DNA from: Saprospirales bacterium
Lineage (GTDB): Bacteria; Bacteroidota; Bacteroidia; Chitinophagales; Saprospiraceae
Assembly: GCA_016719895.1 (NCBI GenBank)
Contig: JADJYG010000015.1
Coordinates: forward strand, 124,001-188,000
Direction of reading: 5' to 3'
DNA: 64,000 nt
This document shows, piece by piece, positions 50,127-59,111 of the stretch. Each line of letters begins with the position of its first letter. The stretch's first letter is position 1. The position numbers and the translations under genes were made by a program. The notes under the pieces are model-generated. The model saw only the letters and a list, made by a program, of their open reading frames with translations, was not told the DNA's origin and ran no database searches.

Positions 50127-50594
50127 TCAACCACCAGCCGGCGCAAAAGCCGGTTTTTGCCGCAGCTGCAGGGCATAGCCGCGCCCGTTTAACACACTGG
50201 TATCCACCCCCGGAACCCTGCCGGAAGCAGGCAGCCGGATTTTCGCTGCGCTGGCCCGCAGAATATCGCGTTCGATGTCGATACCCGGCATCACCTGCCG
50301 CAACTCAAACCCGGCCCAGGTTAGCGCGAAGACGCCTGTATTGGTCACATAAAACACCTTTTTCCCATGCCGGAGGGCTTCCCGGGCGTTGAAGGTGATG
50401 TGGCTGACCCGCTCTACAAATTTGCACGGCCCGGGCGCCAACAGCGTCAGCCGGGCGCCCTGTAACGCAAAACGGGCGCTGACGGCAAGTAATTGAGGTT
50501 TTTTTTCGACCAGCAGAACCGCCAGCGCAGGATATGCAGGAGCAATTTGAAGCGTTTGAGAAATGGCATAATTGGTTCTATTTGCGCAATGGGC
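50127..50594 (-). pseudogene. CoA-transferase C-terminal remnant, in frame after the TPP enzyme's stop
   Basis: 155 codons directly follow the TGA of the TPP enzyme in the same frame. There is no ATG near the beginning. The readable part is LLVEKKPQLLAVSARFALQG, then PCKFVERVSHITFNAREALR, KVFYVTNTGVFALTWAGFEL, and RQVMPGIDIERDILRA. This matches the C-terminal end of family I CoA-transferases (acetate/3-oxoacid type; KFVxxVxxITF ... APGIDLxxDIL). The N-terminal two thirds are missing. It may be a deletion relic, or be reached by readthrough; the former is more likely. Confidence 0.6.
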
Positions 50595-52331
50595 TCACAT
50601 GGATATGCTTCCTTTCCGGAAGGATGTGGCGCCGGTCATGGCATTGATCAAGTAAGGCGTGCCCTGGTCCATGCTGACAAGAGCGCGTCGAATGGCTTCT
50701 TCAAAATCTTCCAGGGTATCTACCCGCTCGCCGGCCGCTCCGTATCCTTCTGCAACCCGGTGATAATCGGTGCGCGGCAGCCTGACGGCGGTATCGGCGC
50801 CGAGCAGGGCCACCTGGTCCCGGGCAATTTGCTCCCAGGCGCCGTTATTGCCGACAATGCCGCACACCTTGAGGCCGTTTTTGGCAAAGGTTTCAAACTC
50901 CGCCAGGCTGTATGCTGCACTGCCGTCGCCGTAAATGATCCAAATGTAATCGCCGGGATACCACGCAGCGGCGCCCAGGGCAAATCCGCCACCCACCCCC
51001 AGCGTGCCGAAAACCCCGGGATCAAGCCAGCTCAGGGGTTTGCGCGGGCGCAAGGTGTAGGCTGCCGTTGCGGCAAAATCGCCGCCGTCGGCCACCAGCA
51101 CTGAGCGGTCAGGCAACAGCTGCTCCAGACGCTGAAACAAGGCCAGGGGGTTCAGGCCGCCAGGCGCCGGTTCCAGGGCCAGTTGTGCGATTTCGGCTAT
51201 CCGCTCGTCCTCCCGGGTTTGCAGCGTTTTTTTCCATTCGGACCAATCCGGTAAACCGGCCGCTTCGGCAGCCAGATTTACTAAAAATGCCGCTGGGTCG
51301 GCGCAATACGCCCGGTATGGCCGCAGGTTCTGGCGCAAATCCGCCCGGTTCCGGCTGATAGCAATCGTCCTGGCACGGCGGTTCAGGTGCCGGCCATAGT
51401 CAAGCCGGAAATCGCAGGGCACGCCGGCCAACAGAATAAGATCGGCCGCCCGCAGCGCCTCTTTGCGATGATGTTGAAACTGAATCGCGCTGTGGCGCCC
51501 TAACAGGCCGCGAGCCATCCCGCTGAGGAATACGGGTATGCCAAGCCGCTGTACGGCTTCCGCCAGCTCGGCTGCCCGCTGCGGGGCAAGCATTGCCCCG
51601 GAACCCAGGAGCAGGAGCGGGCGCCGGGCATAGCGCAGTTGGAGCGCCACCGCACGGGCGGCTCCGGCAAGCCTTTGCCCGGCAGCCGCGGCGGGATTTA
51701 GCGATACCCCCTCATTTTGTTCTTCCACGCCTGCAAACAAGCGCTGCAGGTGGCGCTGTATATACCACTGCGCCAGTTTGCCGGCGAGCCCGGGCGCGTT
51801 TTTATTCTTTTGGCCGTACCACTCCCGGACGGTAGCCTCCGGATACAGTAAATCAACGGGCAGTTCCAAAAAAACGGGGCCCGGCACACCGCTGTGCGCC
51901 ACCCGAAGCGCCTTGCGCGCCAGCGGCCCGACAGCGCGCAGCCGCTGCGCCTGCAATTCCATTTTGACGGTCGAGTGTAACAACACGGCCTGATCGATAT
52001 CCTGCAAAGCGCCGCGGCGGCGGAGCAAGGTGGCGGTTGCCCCTCCCAGCAACAAAAGCGGCGATTGGGCCATTTGCGCATTTTTTAACGCCGTCATGGC
52101 ATTGGTCACACCGGGGCCCGCCGTCACGGCAACCACACCCGGAACACCCGACAGCCGCGCCAACGCATCGGCGGCAAAAACAGCCGTTGCCTCGTGCCGG
52201 ACGTCCCACACCTGCAGGCCAGCTTTCTCCGCTTCCACATAGACCGGGCCGATATGCCCGCCGCACAGCGTGAACATGTGTTGTACGCCTGATTTTTTCA
52301 GGACTTCTGCCAGAATAGCGCCGCCGTTCAT
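50595..52331 (-). CDS. ILVBL/2-hydroxyacyl-CoA lyase-like TPP enzyme
   Basis: Thiamine pyrophosphate enzyme of 578 aa. The N-terminal domain reads FTLCGGHIGPVYVEAEKAGL and VRHEATAVFAADALARLSG, with the catalytic Glu, followed by VAVTAGPGVTNAMTALKNAQ and MAQSPLLLLGGATATLLRRR. These match human ILVBL/HACL2 and its bacterial relatives more than biosynthetic acetolactate synthase. The TPP-binding motif is YGDGSAAYSLAEF ... GNNGAWEQ. It probably cleaves 2-hydroxyacyl-CoA or condenses ketoacids; no small regulatory subunit is nearby. The ATG at 52331 is chosen because the -7 element covers the TTG just upstream. Confidence 0.8.
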   Translation of the reverse strand: MNGGAILAEVLKKSGVQHMFTLCGGHIGPVYVEAEKAGLQVWDVRHEATAVFAADALARLSGVPGVVAVTAGPGVTNAMTALKNAQMAQSPLLLLGGATATLLRRRGALQDIDQAVLLHSTVKMELQAQRLRAVGPLARKALRVAHSGVPGPVFLELPVDLLYPEATVREWYGQKNKNAPGLAGKLAQWYIQRHLQRLFAGVEEQNEGVSLNPAAAAGQRLAGAARAVALQLRYARRPLLLLGSGAMLAPQRAAELAEAVQRLGIPVFLSGMARGLLGRHSAIQFQHHRKEALRAADLILLAGVPCDFRLDYGRHLNRRARTIAISRNRADLRQNLRPYRAYCADPAAFLVNLAAEAAGLPDWSEWKKTLQTREDERIAEIAQLALEPAPGGLNPLALFQRLEQLLPDRSVLVADGGDFAATAAYTLRPRKPLSWLDPGVFGTLGVGGGFALGAAAWYPGDYIWIIYGDGSAAYSLAEFETFAKNGLKVCGIVGNNGAWEQIARDQVALLGADTAVRLPRTDYHRVAEGYGAAGERVDTLEDFEEAIRRALVSMDQGTPYLINAMTGATSFRKGSISM

Positions 52332-52334
52332 TTT

Positions 52335-52365
52335 CAAAGGTATAAATTGCCCTCAAGGTAAACAA
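52335..52365 (-). promoter_or_regulatory. Bacteroidota-type promoter for the TPP enzyme
   Basis: On the minus strand: TTG (52365-52363), a 20-bp spacer, then TACCTTTG (52342-52335). This is a full match to the consensus, immediately before the ATG at 52331, so the mRNA would be close to leaderless. Confidence 0.65.
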
Positions 52366-52441
52366 CCGCTATTCGTCCGGCCAAAGACCTGCATCAACCG
52401 CCGGCGTAATTTTTATCATGCATTTTTGCAGCGCGATCGCC

Positions 52442-52449
52442 TATTTTTG
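52442..52449 (+). promoter_or_regulatory. -7 promoter element for the kinase/phosphotransferase pair
   Basis: TATTTTTG matches TAnnTTTG and lies 18 bp before the ATG at 52468. A TTG at 52426-52428 is only 13 bp upstream. Confidence 0.45.
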
Positions 52450-52467
52450 AAAAAAGAAGGTTTGACT

Positions 52468-52983
52468 ATGACTGCGCCGATGCTTGTGTTGGTATATGGA
52501 CTTCCCGGGTCGGGCAAAAGCGCCCTTGCCCGCGCTTTTGTAGCGCGCTACGGAGGCACGCATATCAACAGCGACCTGGTGCGGGCAGCATTGGGGCTGC
52601 GGGGGAAATACGGGGCAGCCGACAAAGCGCGGGTGTACGCCGCTATGTTGGCCAAAACCCGGGCCGTACTGGAGGCCGGTGGCAGGGCGGTGGTAGACAG
52701 CACGTTTTACCGCGCCGGTATCCGCGAACCTTTTGAAAGAATGGCCGGCGAACTGGGCGTTCCACTTTTCCGGATAGCAGTGAAAGCCGGCGAGGAAACG
52801 ATCCGGCAGCGCTTGGGGAAGCCCCGGCCGGATAGCGAGGCAGATTTTGCCGTGTACGAAAAAATACGCGACCAGTTCGAACCCTGGCTGGCGCCTTCCC
52901 TCGAGTTGTGGTCCGACGCTCACCCTCTGGATGACCTGGTACGCGTTCTTTATCAGTATATTCAAACCAGCCATGACTACTGA
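52468..52983 (+). CDS. AAA-type small kinase (COG0645-like)
   Basis: P-loop kinase of 171 aa: VLVYGLPGSGKSALARAF (Walker A), HINSDLVRAALG (the acceptor-site Asp), AGGRAVVDSTFYRAGIREPF and RIAVKAGEETIRQRL. This is the COG0645 domain that is usually fused to the C-terminus of an aminoglycoside-phosphotransferase-like protein (COG2187). Here the two are separate, with the kinase first. The last 11 bp overlap the start of the phosphotransferase-like gene, so translation is probably coupled. Substrate unknown. Confidence 0.8.
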   Translation: MTAPMLVLVYGLPGSGKSALARAFVARYGGTHINSDLVRAALGLRGKYGAADKARVYAAMLAKTRAVLEAGGRAVVDSTFYRAGIREPFERMAGELGVPLFRIAVKAGEETIRQRLGKPRPDSEADFAVYEKIRDQFEPWLAPSLELWSDAHPLDDLVRVLYQYIQTSHDY

Positions 52984-54016
52984 TCAAATACAGGATATCG
53001 TTCGGCGGGGCGCCTTCCCGGGTGTCGCAGCGCCGGCTGAATTTATCGAAACGCATATCTCCTGGGTGATCCTGACGCCGGAATTCGCTTTTAAAATAAA
53101 AAAGCCGGTGCAATTTGGGTTCCTGGACTTCAGTACCGCGGAAAAACGGCGTTTTTATTGCTTGGAAGAACTGCGCCTCAACCGCCGCCTGGCGCCGGAA
53201 CTCTACCTCGGCGTCTTACCGCTGGCGCTTGAAAACGGAGGCCTGGCCATTGGCGCAAAAACGCGCCCGCCCATCGACTACGCCGTGCACATGAAACGGG
53301 TTGACAACCGGCGGCAAATGGATCGCATGCTCGCTGCAGGGGCGGTAACAGCCGTCGATATGGAACGGCTGGCAGCTGTTTTGGCTTCATTTCACCGGAA
53401 AGAAGCCCTGCCCCCTTCCACGCTTTTTCACCCGGGCATACTTTGGGCGGATTTTGCCGAGATATACCGCTTTGGCGCCGACATCGGGCGGCATATAGGC
53501 CCCGAGGCCACGCGCAGCCTGCTTGAATGGCGCAGCAGCCTGCCCGAATTTTTGGAAACGCACAGCGCCCGGCTGATCGCGCGCGTCCGGGAGGGCTTCT
53601 GGGTGGATGGCCATGGCGACTTGCATGCCCGCAATATTTTTTTGACGAAAACAGGGCCGGTCGTATTCGACTGTATCGAGTTTAATCCGCATTTCCGGCA
53701 GGCCGACCTGCTGAACGAGCTGGCGTTTCTTTGTATGGATCTGGAAGCGAGCGGGCGCCCCGACCTGGCGGCGGCGTTTCTGGCGTCGTATTGCCGGTTG
53801 CGGGATATTTTCCCCCGGCAAGAGGACCAGCTGCTTTTTTTGTTTTTCAAAGCCTACCGCGCCAACGTCCGCCTGAAAGTCGCCCTGCTCGAATTGCGCC
53901 AGCGCGCTTCGGCAGCGGCCGAAACGCAGGTTCAGCAGTATTGGAACCTGATGACAACGTATTTACCGGCCCTGACCGGCACTACTCCATCCGGCTCACA
54001 TTTGCCACAAATTTGA
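52973..54016 (+). CDS. Aminoglycoside-phosphotransferase-like protein (COG2187-like)
   Basis: 347-aa protein-kinase-like phosphotransferase. The start overlaps the kinase gene by 11 bp. Features are ETHISWVILTPEFAFKIKKP with the ATP-binding Lys pair, the catalytic loop VDGHGDLHARNIFL (HGDxHxxN), and VVFDCIEFNPHFRQADLLNE with the metal-binding Asp. COG2187 proteins rarely phosphorylate aminoglycosides, so resistance should not be assumed. Its 3' end overlaps the convergent rel gene by 35 bp. Confidence 0.8.
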   Translation: MTTDQIQDIVRRGAFPGVAAPAEFIETHISWVILTPEFAFKIKKPVQFGFLDFSTAEKRRFYCLEELRLNRRLAPELYLGVLPLALENGGLAIGAKTRPPIDYAVHMKRVDNRRQMDRMLAAGAVTAVDMERLAAVLASFHRKEALPPSTLFHPGILWADFAEIYRFGADIGRHIGPEATRSLLEWRSSLPEFLETHSARLIARVREGFWVDGHGDLHARNIFLTKTGPVVFDCIEFNPHFRQADLLNELAFLCMDLEASGRPDLAAAFLASYCRLRDIFPRQEDQLLFLFFKAYRANVRLKVALLELRQRASAAAETQVQQYWNLMTTYLPALTGTTPSGSHLPQI

Positions 54017-56237
54017 ACTGTTTGAGCGCCAGAATGGCTTGGTTTAGCTGGTCGGTGTTGGACACTACCAGCGAAATGCGCCCTTCGAAGTAACCGCCTT
54101 CCCCGGAAATGGAAAACGAGCGAATATTGATGCCCAGGCTGGATATCCGGTCGGTAATTTGTTGAATAATGCCGGGGCCCGCATCGATGCCGGTAACCAG
54201 GATAGTGGCCACGAAATCGGCCTTTACGGTAGCGCCCCATTCTGCTTTTAATACCCGGTATTCGTAATTGGCCAACAGGAAAGCCGCATTAGGGCAGGTG
54301 GTGCGGTGGATTTTAACGCCTTCTTTAGCGCCGATATAGGCAAATATGGGGTCGCCCTGTACCGGATTGCAGCAGGTGGCGAAGGAATAGGCGTAATAGC
54401 TGCCCGGTTCGCCGTTGATGAACACATCGGCTTTGCCGGCGGCTTGTTTGATCGGTTTTGCGGATTGTACGGCGTCACCCGGTTTGGGTTCGCTTTCGCC
54501 GGGCGGCGGCGCTTTTTCCCCTTCGATTTCGACAAGGCGCAAGCCATCGGGCCGGAACGATTTCAATCCCGACAATTCGACCTGTTCGAGCGCGATCGCG
54601 CTGAGGAATTCCAGGCGGTTGGGGAAGCCAAACCAGCGGGCCAGCATATCGGCGTTTTCCTCGACCGGGCATTTGTGCATGTTTTGCAGTTTGCGCTCCA
54701 GGATTTCGCGTCCGAGGGCCGCCAGTTGGCGTTTTTCTTCTTTCAAGGCTGACCGGATGCGGTTTTTTGCCTTGGAAGTGATCACATATTGCATCCAGTC
54801 TTCGCTGGGCCGCTGGTTGCGGTCGGTGATGACCCGGATCTGGTCGCCGTTGTGCAATTTGTAGTTAATCCGTTCCACGCGGTTGTTCACTTTTACCGCC
54901 CGGCAGGTACAGCCGATATCGGAGTGAATACTGAAGGCAAAATCGAGCGCTGTGGCGCCTTCCGGCAGGATTTTCATTTCGCCTTTCGGGGTAAAAACGT
55001 GCACTTCTTCGGAAAACAGGTCGCTTTGAAAATCGGCCAGGAATTCCACCGGGCTGCCCGAACCCACATTTTCCAGGGTTTCGCGGACGGAGTTAAGCCA
55101 GTTTTCGAACACATTGGCATTGTTGCCGACCCCGCGCACGCCCTTGTACTTCCAGTGTGCGGCAAAGCCGCGTTCGGCAATGGCATCCATGCGGCTCGAA
55201 CGGATTTGCACTTCCACATAGCGGCCCTGCGGGCCCACCACCGAGGTGTGGAGCGATTCGTAGCCGTTCGCTTTGGGGTTGGTGATCCAGTCTTTGAGCC
55301 GTTCGGGAATAGGCTTGTAGAAGTCGGTGACCACTGCATAGACTTGCCAGCAGGCTATTTTTTCGCGTTCGGCCGGCACATCCAGAATTATACGGATAGC
55401 AAACAGATCGTAAATATCCTCGAATGCGACCTGTTTGGTGCGGATCTTGGTCCAGATCGAGTGGATGCTTTTAGGCCGCCCGATAATAGTCACCTCGAAG
55501 CCGAGTTGTTCCTGGAGGGCTTTTAGAAGGGGGCGTTTGAATTCTTCGATGTATTGTTCGCGGGCCCGGCGGGTTTGAGCCAGTTTGTCGGCGATGTCGT
55601 GGTATTCTTCGGGATGGGTGATCTTGAGGCAGATGTCCTGAAACTCGGTTTTGATCTTGTATAAACCCAGCCGGTGGGCCAGGGGGGCATAAATCGTACT
55701 GGTTTCGGCCGCAATCTTCAGCTGTTTGTGGTGGGCCATGCTTTTGATGGTGCGCAGGTTGTGGAGGCGATCGGCCATTTTGATCAGCACCACGCGCACG
55801 TCGGACAACATAGTGCGCAGTACTTTGGTAAGGTTTTCGGCCTGCGGGCTCTCGGAGTCGTGCAGGCCGTCGAGTTTGGTCAGGCCATCTACAATCAGGG
55901 CGACACGGTCGCCGAATTGTCCGTGAATTTCTTTAAGCGTCACGTCGGTATCTTCCACGACATCGTGCAGCAAGGCGCTGATTACCGCAGTGGGGCCCAG
56001 GCCGATTTCCTCGACACAGATGCGGGCTACTTCGATCGGATGCAGGATATACGGTTCGCCTGATTTGCGCCGTTGTTGTTGATGGGCCTTGGCAGCCAGT
56101 TCGAACGCAGCGCGGATATTCTTCCTGTCTTCCGTATCAAGCGGCGCGGGCATGCATTTTAATAAATTGCGGTACGCCCGCTGTATGAGCGCCGTATCGT
56201 CGTGCTGTTCGATGATGGGATTTGTAAGCTGCTCCAT
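53982..56237 (-). CDS. rel: RelA/SpoT bifunctional (p)ppGpp synthetase/hydrolase
   Basis: Stringent-response enzyme of 751 aa that makes and degrades (p)ppGpp. Domain order: HD hydrolase (GEPYILHPIEVARI, ALLHDVVEDTD, KMADRLHNLRTI), synthetase (FEDIYDLFAIRII, NPKANGYESLHTSVVG), TGS (VHVFTPKGEMKILPEGATAL), the Cys-containing zinc-finger-like region (ATCCNPVQGDPIFAY, HRTTCPNA) and a C-terminal ACT domain (GIIQQITDRISSLGINIRSF). HD and synthetase residues are intact, implying both activities. The start at 56237 is marked by a good Shine-Dalgarno AGGAGG, uncommon in this window. An insertion with SEPKPGDAVQSAKP between TGS and zinc region is low complexity. Confidence 0.95.
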   Translation of the reverse strand: MEQLTNPIIEQHDDTALIQRAYRNLLKCMPAPLDTEDRKNIRAAFELAAKAHQQQRRKSGEPYILHPIEVARICVEEIGLGPTAVISALLHDVVEDTDVTLKEIHGQFGDRVALIVDGLTKLDGLHDSESPQAENLTKVLRTMLSDVRVVLIKMADRLHNLRTIKSMAHHKQLKIAAETSTIYAPLAHRLGLYKIKTEFQDICLKITHPEEYHDIADKLAQTRRAREQYIEEFKRPLLKALQEQLGFEVTIIGRPKSIHSIWTKIRTKQVAFEDIYDLFAIRIILDVPAEREKIACWQVYAVVTDFYKPIPERLKDWITNPKANGYESLHTSVVGPQGRYVEVQIRSSRMDAIAERGFAAHWKYKGVRGVGNNANVFENWLNSVRETLENVGSGSPVEFLADFQSDLFSEEVHVFTPKGEMKILPEGATALDFAFSIHSDIGCTCRAVKVNNRVERINYKLHNGDQIRVITDRNQRPSEDWMQYVITSKAKNRIRSALKEEKRQLAALGREILERKLQNMHKCPVEENADMLARWFGFPNRLEFLSAIALEQVELSGLKSFRPDGLRLVEIEGEKAPPPGESEPKPGDAVQSAKPIKQAAGKADVFINGEPGSYYAYSFATCCNPVQGDPIFAYIGAKEGVKIHRTTCPNAAFLLANYEYRVLKAEWGATVKADFVATILVTGIDAGPGIIQQITDRISSLGINIRSFSISGEGGYFEGRISLVVSNTDQLNQAILALKQFKFVANVSRME

Positions 56238-56363
56238 GAATTCCTCCTGCTTGAATTGTTTTGATCTTAACAAAATTACCGCATTCCCCGGGATGGCCAA
56301 GATCATTTAGTGCTTGTTAACGGTTTTATTCCAATCAACCGTTATTTTTTTACATAAAACCCG

Positions 56364-56371
56364 TACTTTTG
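56364..56371 (+). promoter_or_regulatory. -7 promoter element upstream of tRNA-Leu
   Basis: TACTTTTG matches TAnnTTTG and lies about 110 bp before the tRNA. The region between (56372-56482) holds no recognised gene and would be a 5' leader removed by processing. Confidence 0.45.
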
Positions 56372-56482
56372 CACTCCTTTTTTCAGCCCGATGGGCGTGA
56401 GTGCAGGCGAGACGGTTCGATATGCCGCTGTGCGTATGGATTATTGTCTCCTGTGATCACCGGCCCACCGGCTGATTTTCCA

Positions 56483-56564
56483 GCGGGCGTGGCGGAATTG
56501 GTAGACGTACCAGACTTAGGATCTGGCGCCGCGAGGCATGGGGGTTCGAGTCCCTTCGCCCGCA
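56483..56564 (+). tRNA. tRNA-Leu (anticodon TAG)
   Basis: 82-nt class II tRNA. The acceptor arm GCGGGCG pairs with CGCCCGC (56557-56563), with discriminator A at 56564. The anticodon stem CCAGA/TCTGG encloses the loop CTTAGGA with anticodon TAG, decoding CUA leucine. A long variable arm (GCCGCGAGGC) is present, as is the T-loop TTCGAGT. CCA is not encoded. Eight T follow at 56566-56573. Confidence 0.95.
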
Positions 56565-56697
56565 CTTTTTTTTAGCCGGTGAGCAGGTGGGATCGAGAAG
56601 CCCGGAGCAGGGAGGGCCGTGCGAAAACGAACGTACCATTGCCCCGCTTGCCCACTCACTTACACACCGGCTCACCTTTTCACTTTTTTTGAATCAT

Positions 56698-58116
56698 ATG
56701 CCTACCGTTCAACGCAACGATCGAGACAACACTTCTGCCATTATTACCGTCACGCTGACCAGGGAAGATTTAAAACCCAAAATTGATGCCGAACTCAAAC
56801 GGTTTCGCCAGCGCGCCGCCATCAAGGGCTTTCGCCAGGGCCAGGCGCCGGCAGAACATATCAAACGTATGTTCGGCGCCTCCATTTTCAGCGAGACCCT
56901 GCAAGGCATGCTGTCGGATGAATTGCTCAACTATCTACGCGACAGCGAACTCGACGTATTGGGACAACCCTTGCCGAGCGAGAACCAAAAGCGCTATTCG
57001 TTCAAAATCGACCAGATGGAAGACGAATATGTCGTCGAATATGAAGTCGGGTTTGTGCCTCCTTTCACTATTCGGGGCCTGGACAAGGGGCAAACTTTCG
57101 AACGGTTGACCATCTCCAACCTCGACGAGCTGGCCGAGAAAGATTTGGAATACGCCCGCCGGCGCATGGGCAAGCGCTCCAACCCGGAAAGCGACATCCA
57201 GGAAAAAGACATCTTGAAGATCGCCGCCCGCGAGCTGGAGGAAGACCAACCCAAGCCCGATGGCTGGGAAACCACGATCACGGTCCTGGTGGAGTCCGTA
57301 TCGGATGAAGGCTTGAAGAATACCCTGCTCGGGCTTAAAAAAGGCGATCCGGTGCGCTTCAACGCCCGCTTGCTGGAGTGGGGCAATGACGAGGCTAAAT
57401 TCCGCAAATACATCCTCAACCTGCCGGAAGACGATGCCCGTTCAGTAGGCGACTGGTTTGAAGGCGCGATCGAAGAGGTGTTGCGCGTGGAAATTGCCGA
57501 ACTGGACGAAGAATTTTACAGCAATTATTTCGGCGGCGGCGTGGATTCGCGGGAAGAGGCGCTCGAACAACTGAAAAAGAACATCAGCGGTTATTACGAT
57601 GTCCGCTCCAATGCGCTGCTGATGCGCGAATTTCAGGCGCGCCTGATGGAATTAAACCAGATGGATCTCCCCGACCAATTCCTGAAGCGCTGGCTGGGGT
57701 ACAACAATGCCGGGATGCCGCCGGATCAAATCGAAGCGGAATACCCGGCTTTTGCCGAAAACCTGCGCTGGTCTTTGCTACGCGACCGGCTGAAGGCCCA
57801 ATTCGCCCTGGAGGTGACAGACGCCGAACTGCGCGCGGAATATGCCCGCAAAGTGCGCAACTATTTTCAGGCCGAATTGCCGGACCATTTGATCGAAAGC
57901 AGCGTAGAGCGGTTGATGCAGGACCAGAAAGACGTGGAAAACACCCGCAAAGACCTGGAATCCAGCAAGACTTTTCAGGCCATCCGGGCAGAAGTAACGG
58001 TGGTAGACAAAGCCATCCCGTCAGAAGAATTCCATAAAATCCTGGACGCCCTCACGAAAAAGGCGGAAGCGGAACAGGAATCGGACGCTGCCCTGCGCGA
58101 ATCGGTGGAAGAATAA
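56698..58116 (+). CDS. tig: Trigger factor
   Basis: Ribosome-bound chaperone that meets nascent chains at the exit tunnel. The 472-aa protein has the ribosome-docking loop AAIKGFRQGQAPAEHIKRMF (GFRxGxxP) near residue 40, the core helical part (VLRVEIAELDEEFYSNYFGG) and the C-terminal arm. The PPIase FKBP-like domain is poorly recognisable, as in other Bacteroidota trigger factors. The ATG at 56698 follows a short repeat-like AT/C-rich stretch. It is upstream of clpP and clpX, the widely conserved tig-clpP-clpX order. Confidence 0.9.
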   Translation: MPTVQRNDRDNTSAIITVTLTREDLKPKIDAELKRFRQRAAIKGFRQGQAPAEHIKRMFGASIFSETLQGMLSDELLNYLRDSELDVLGQPLPSENQKRYSFKIDQMEDEYVVEYEVGFVPPFTIRGLDKGQTFERLTISNLDELAEKDLEYARRRMGKRSNPESDIQEKDILKIAARELEEDQPKPDGWETTITVLVESVSDEGLKNTLLGLKKGDPVRFNARLLEWGNDEAKFRKYILNLPEDDARSVGDWFEGAIEEVLRVEIAELDEEFYSNYFGGGVDSREEALEQLKKNISGYYDVRSNALLMREFQARLMELNQMDLPDQFLKRWLGYNNAGMPPDQIEAEYPAFAENLRWSLLRDRLKAQFALEVTDAELRAEYARKVRNYFQAELPDHLIESSVERLMQDQKDVENTRKDLESSKTFQAIRAEVTVVDKAIPSEEFHKILDALTKKAEAEQESDAALRESVEE

Positions 58117-58233
58117 CGCCGTTTGTTGGCCCGGGGCGCCGGCAGGCGACGTTGTTTATAGGTTATAACCAGCTATTCATCCCGAAAAACCAGCCATACA
58201 TCCAGCAAAGCAGTTCCATTTTGTTGGCATTTA

Positions 58234-58262
58234 ACCATCGGCAAAAATCATTGTTATAATTG
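58234..58262 (+). promoter_or_regulatory. Promoter candidate for clpP
   Basis: TTG at 58234-58236, an 18-bp spacer, then TATAATTG at 58255-58262, one mismatch from TAnnTTTG. It lies 11 bp before the clpP start, so clpP can be expressed apart from tig. Confidence 0.5.
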
Positions 58263-58273
58263 CCTCAAAAAGA

Positions 58274-58990
58274 ATGACTATGTTTCACAAGAATGAGTTT
58301 ATGAAGTATGCCACCAAACACTTCGGCATGAGTGGCATGCACCTTGAAAAGTACATCGACAGCACCATGCCTGTTACGGCGCCCAATATTCGCGCGTTCA
58401 CGCCCGCGGTAATTGAGGAGCGGCAAATGAACGTGGTGGCAATGGATGTATTCAGCCGCCTGATGATGGACCGCATCATTTTTATGGGCGTGCCCGTGAC
58501 GGAATACGTTTCCAATGTTATCCAGGCCCAGCTGCTGTTTTTGGAATCGAGCGATCCCAAGCGCGATATCCAGTTGTTTATCAACAGCCCCGGCGGCTCG
58601 GTCATCGATGGCCTCGGTATCTATGACACGATGCAGTATGTCGCTCCCGACGTCTCAACGATCTGCACCGGCCTGGCGGCCTCCATGGGCGCCGTGTTGC
58701 TGGCTGCCGGCACAAAAGGCAAACGCAGCTGCCTGTACCACAGCCATGTCATGATCCACCAACCGATGGGGGGCGCTCAGGGGCAGGTGTCGGACATCGA
58801 GATTTCGTACAAACTGATCAAAAAAATGCAAAAGTCCCTGTACGACGTCCTGGCATTCCATACCGGCCAAACCTATGAAAAAATCGAAGAGGATTGCGAC
58901 CGCGATAACTGGATGAGCGCTGAAGACGCTAAAAGCTATGGCCTGGTGGACGAAGTGCTGGATCGCAATAATCCCCGGAAAGGGAAATGA
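58274..58990 (+). CDS. clpP: ATP-dependent Clp protease proteolytic subunit
   Basis: Serine protease that forms a double heptamer and degrades substrates unfolded by ClpX. 238 aa with an N-terminal extension. The catalytic triad is visible: S137 in GLAASMGAVLL, H162 in HSHVMIHQPMGG, D211 in EEDCDRDNWM. SPGGSVIDGLGIYDTM and the C-terminal YGLVDEVL are typical. The ATG at 58274 is followed by another at 58280; either is possible. It lies between tig and clpX. Confidence 0.96.
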   Translation: MTMFHKNEFMKYATKHFGMSGMHLEKYIDSTMPVTAPNIRAFTPAVIEERQMNVVAMDVFSRLMMDRIIFMGVPVTEYVSNVIQAQLLFLESSDPKRDIQLFINSPGGSVIDGLGIYDTMQYVAPDVSTICTGLAASMGAVLLAAGTKGKRSCLYHSHVMIHQPMGGAQGQVSDIEISYKLIKKMQKSLYDVLAFHTGQTYEKIEEDCDRDNWMSAEDAKSYGLVDEVLDRNNPRKGK

Positions 58991-59100
58991 GGTTTCAGGG
59001 TTTGATGGTTTCAGGTTCCTTTTCAGAAAATTAAAGTTTCCGGTATTAAAGTTCCTGAAACCATGAAACCATCAAACCTGAAACCTGAAACCATGAAACC
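58991..59100. repeat. Inverted TGAAACC-type heptamer repeats between clpP and clpX
   Basis: The left arm GGTTTCAGGGTTTGATGG (58991 on) is the inverse of CCATCAAACCTGAAACC in the right arm (59055-59100), which carries six TGAAACC-like units. A hairpin can form between clpP and clpX. Such heptamers are recurrent in Bacteroidota genomes. The array ends 11 bp before the clpX ATG. Confidence 0.8.
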
Positions 59101-59111
59101 ATTTTATAACT

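Noticed and set aside
50592..50600. Selenocysteine or programmed readthrough at the TGA of the TPP enzyme
   Set aside because: No SECIS-like structure or conserved Sec context; a deletion relic explains the open frame more simply.
52973..54016. Aminoglycoside resistance gene
   Set aside because: It matches the COG2187 branch paired with a small kinase, which is not a known resistance determinant.
56372..56482. A second tRNA or small RNA between the promoter and tRNA-Leu
   Set aside because: No cloverleaf or other convincing structure could be found.
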